From Luscinia megarhynchos (lineage: Eukaryota; Chordata; Aves; Passeriformes; Turdidae): a stretch of DNA of 64,000 bases. Below, one piece after another: positions 63,897-64,000 of the stretch. A model generated the notes under the pieces. It worked only from the letters and a program-made list of their open reading frames with translations, was not told the origin of the DNA and did not search any database. The stretch spans positions 107,622-171,621 of the forward strand of contig JAPFBE010000081.1 of NCBI GenBank assembly GCA_034336665.1, given 5' to 3'. The position numbers and the translations under genes were made by a program. Each line of letters opens with the position of its first letter. Within the stretch, counting starts at the first letter, position 1.

Positions 63897-64000
63897 GGCC
63901 CCCCCAGGACCGGAATTTGGGGGTGCTGATTTTTGGGGTGCCCCATGTATGCTGTGTACAAGCAGACCCACCCCCCCACGGGGTTGGAATTTTCCCTTTT
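63897..64000 (+). CDS. CPSF1: CPSF1 exon 2, start of cleavage and polyadenylation specificity factor subunit 1
   Basis: CPSF1 (CPSF160) is the large WD-type beta-propeller scaffold of the factor that recognises AAUAAA and directs 3' end cleavage and polyadenylation in the nucleus. After the acceptor TCTCCCCCCAG|GG there are 48 bases of 5' UTR. ATG at 63945 opens MYAVYKQTHPPTGLEFS, the conserved CPSF1 N-terminus. The window ends two codons later (next codon CTT). Gene order TONSL-VPS28-SLC39A4-CPSF1 matches human 8q24.3. Only the first 17 or so residues can be judged. Confidence 0.92.

Overview
The window is a vertebrate, most likely avian, gene-dense segment: part of TONSL, all of VPS28, all of SLC39A4 (ZIP4), and the start of CPSF1. 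These four genes are also neighbours on human chromosome 8q24.3, and that shared neighbourhood supports every gene call. The very GC-rich exons, nearly all-minisatellite introns and absence of any LINE, SINE or LTR element that I can recognise are typical of a bird microchromosome. The avian assignment is inference from composition. The gene calls rest on exon-by-exon protein similarity, intron phases and GT/AG boundaries read by eye, with family sequences recalled from memory.

Layout. 1-25848 (+): 3' part of TONSL, eight exons encoding the ubiquitin-like region and the C-terminal leucine-rich repeats, separated by huge low-complexity arrays. 25849-30966: convergent intergenic spacer of higher-order minisatellites that carry many copies of polyadenylation signals for both flanking genes. 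30967-44825 (-): VPS28, nine coding exons giving an intact 221-residue ESCRT-I subunit. 44826-45270: its promoter, with a duplicated CCAAT plus X-box module. 45271-49080: non-coding minisatellites. 49302-59359 (+): SLC39A4, eight recognised coding exons with eroded metal-site residues and some frame inconsistencies. Its fifth recognised intron carries an antisense tRNA-Arg(CCG). 60232: SLC39A4 polyadenylation signal. 61080-61197: CpG-rich first exon of CPSF1. 61198-63896: CPSF1 intron 1. 63897-64000: CPSF1 exon 2 with the start codon at 63945.

The genes do not form an operon or pathway. TONSL acts in homologous recombination at stalled forks, VPS28 in ESCRT-I sorting, SLC39A4 in zinc import and CPSF1 in pre-mRNA 3' end processing.

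The most unusual pattern is that the intronic arrays repeatedly contain copies of the edge of the neighbouring exon together with its splice site. This is seen at about ten exon edges in three genes. The same process appears to have multiplied polyadenylation signals between TONSL and VPS28. In several introns the strand composition (A/C-rich versus G/T-rich) flips exactly at an exon, so short exons sit between arrays that are reverse complements of each other. Most long open reading frames in the window are simply stop-free minisatellites and are not genes.
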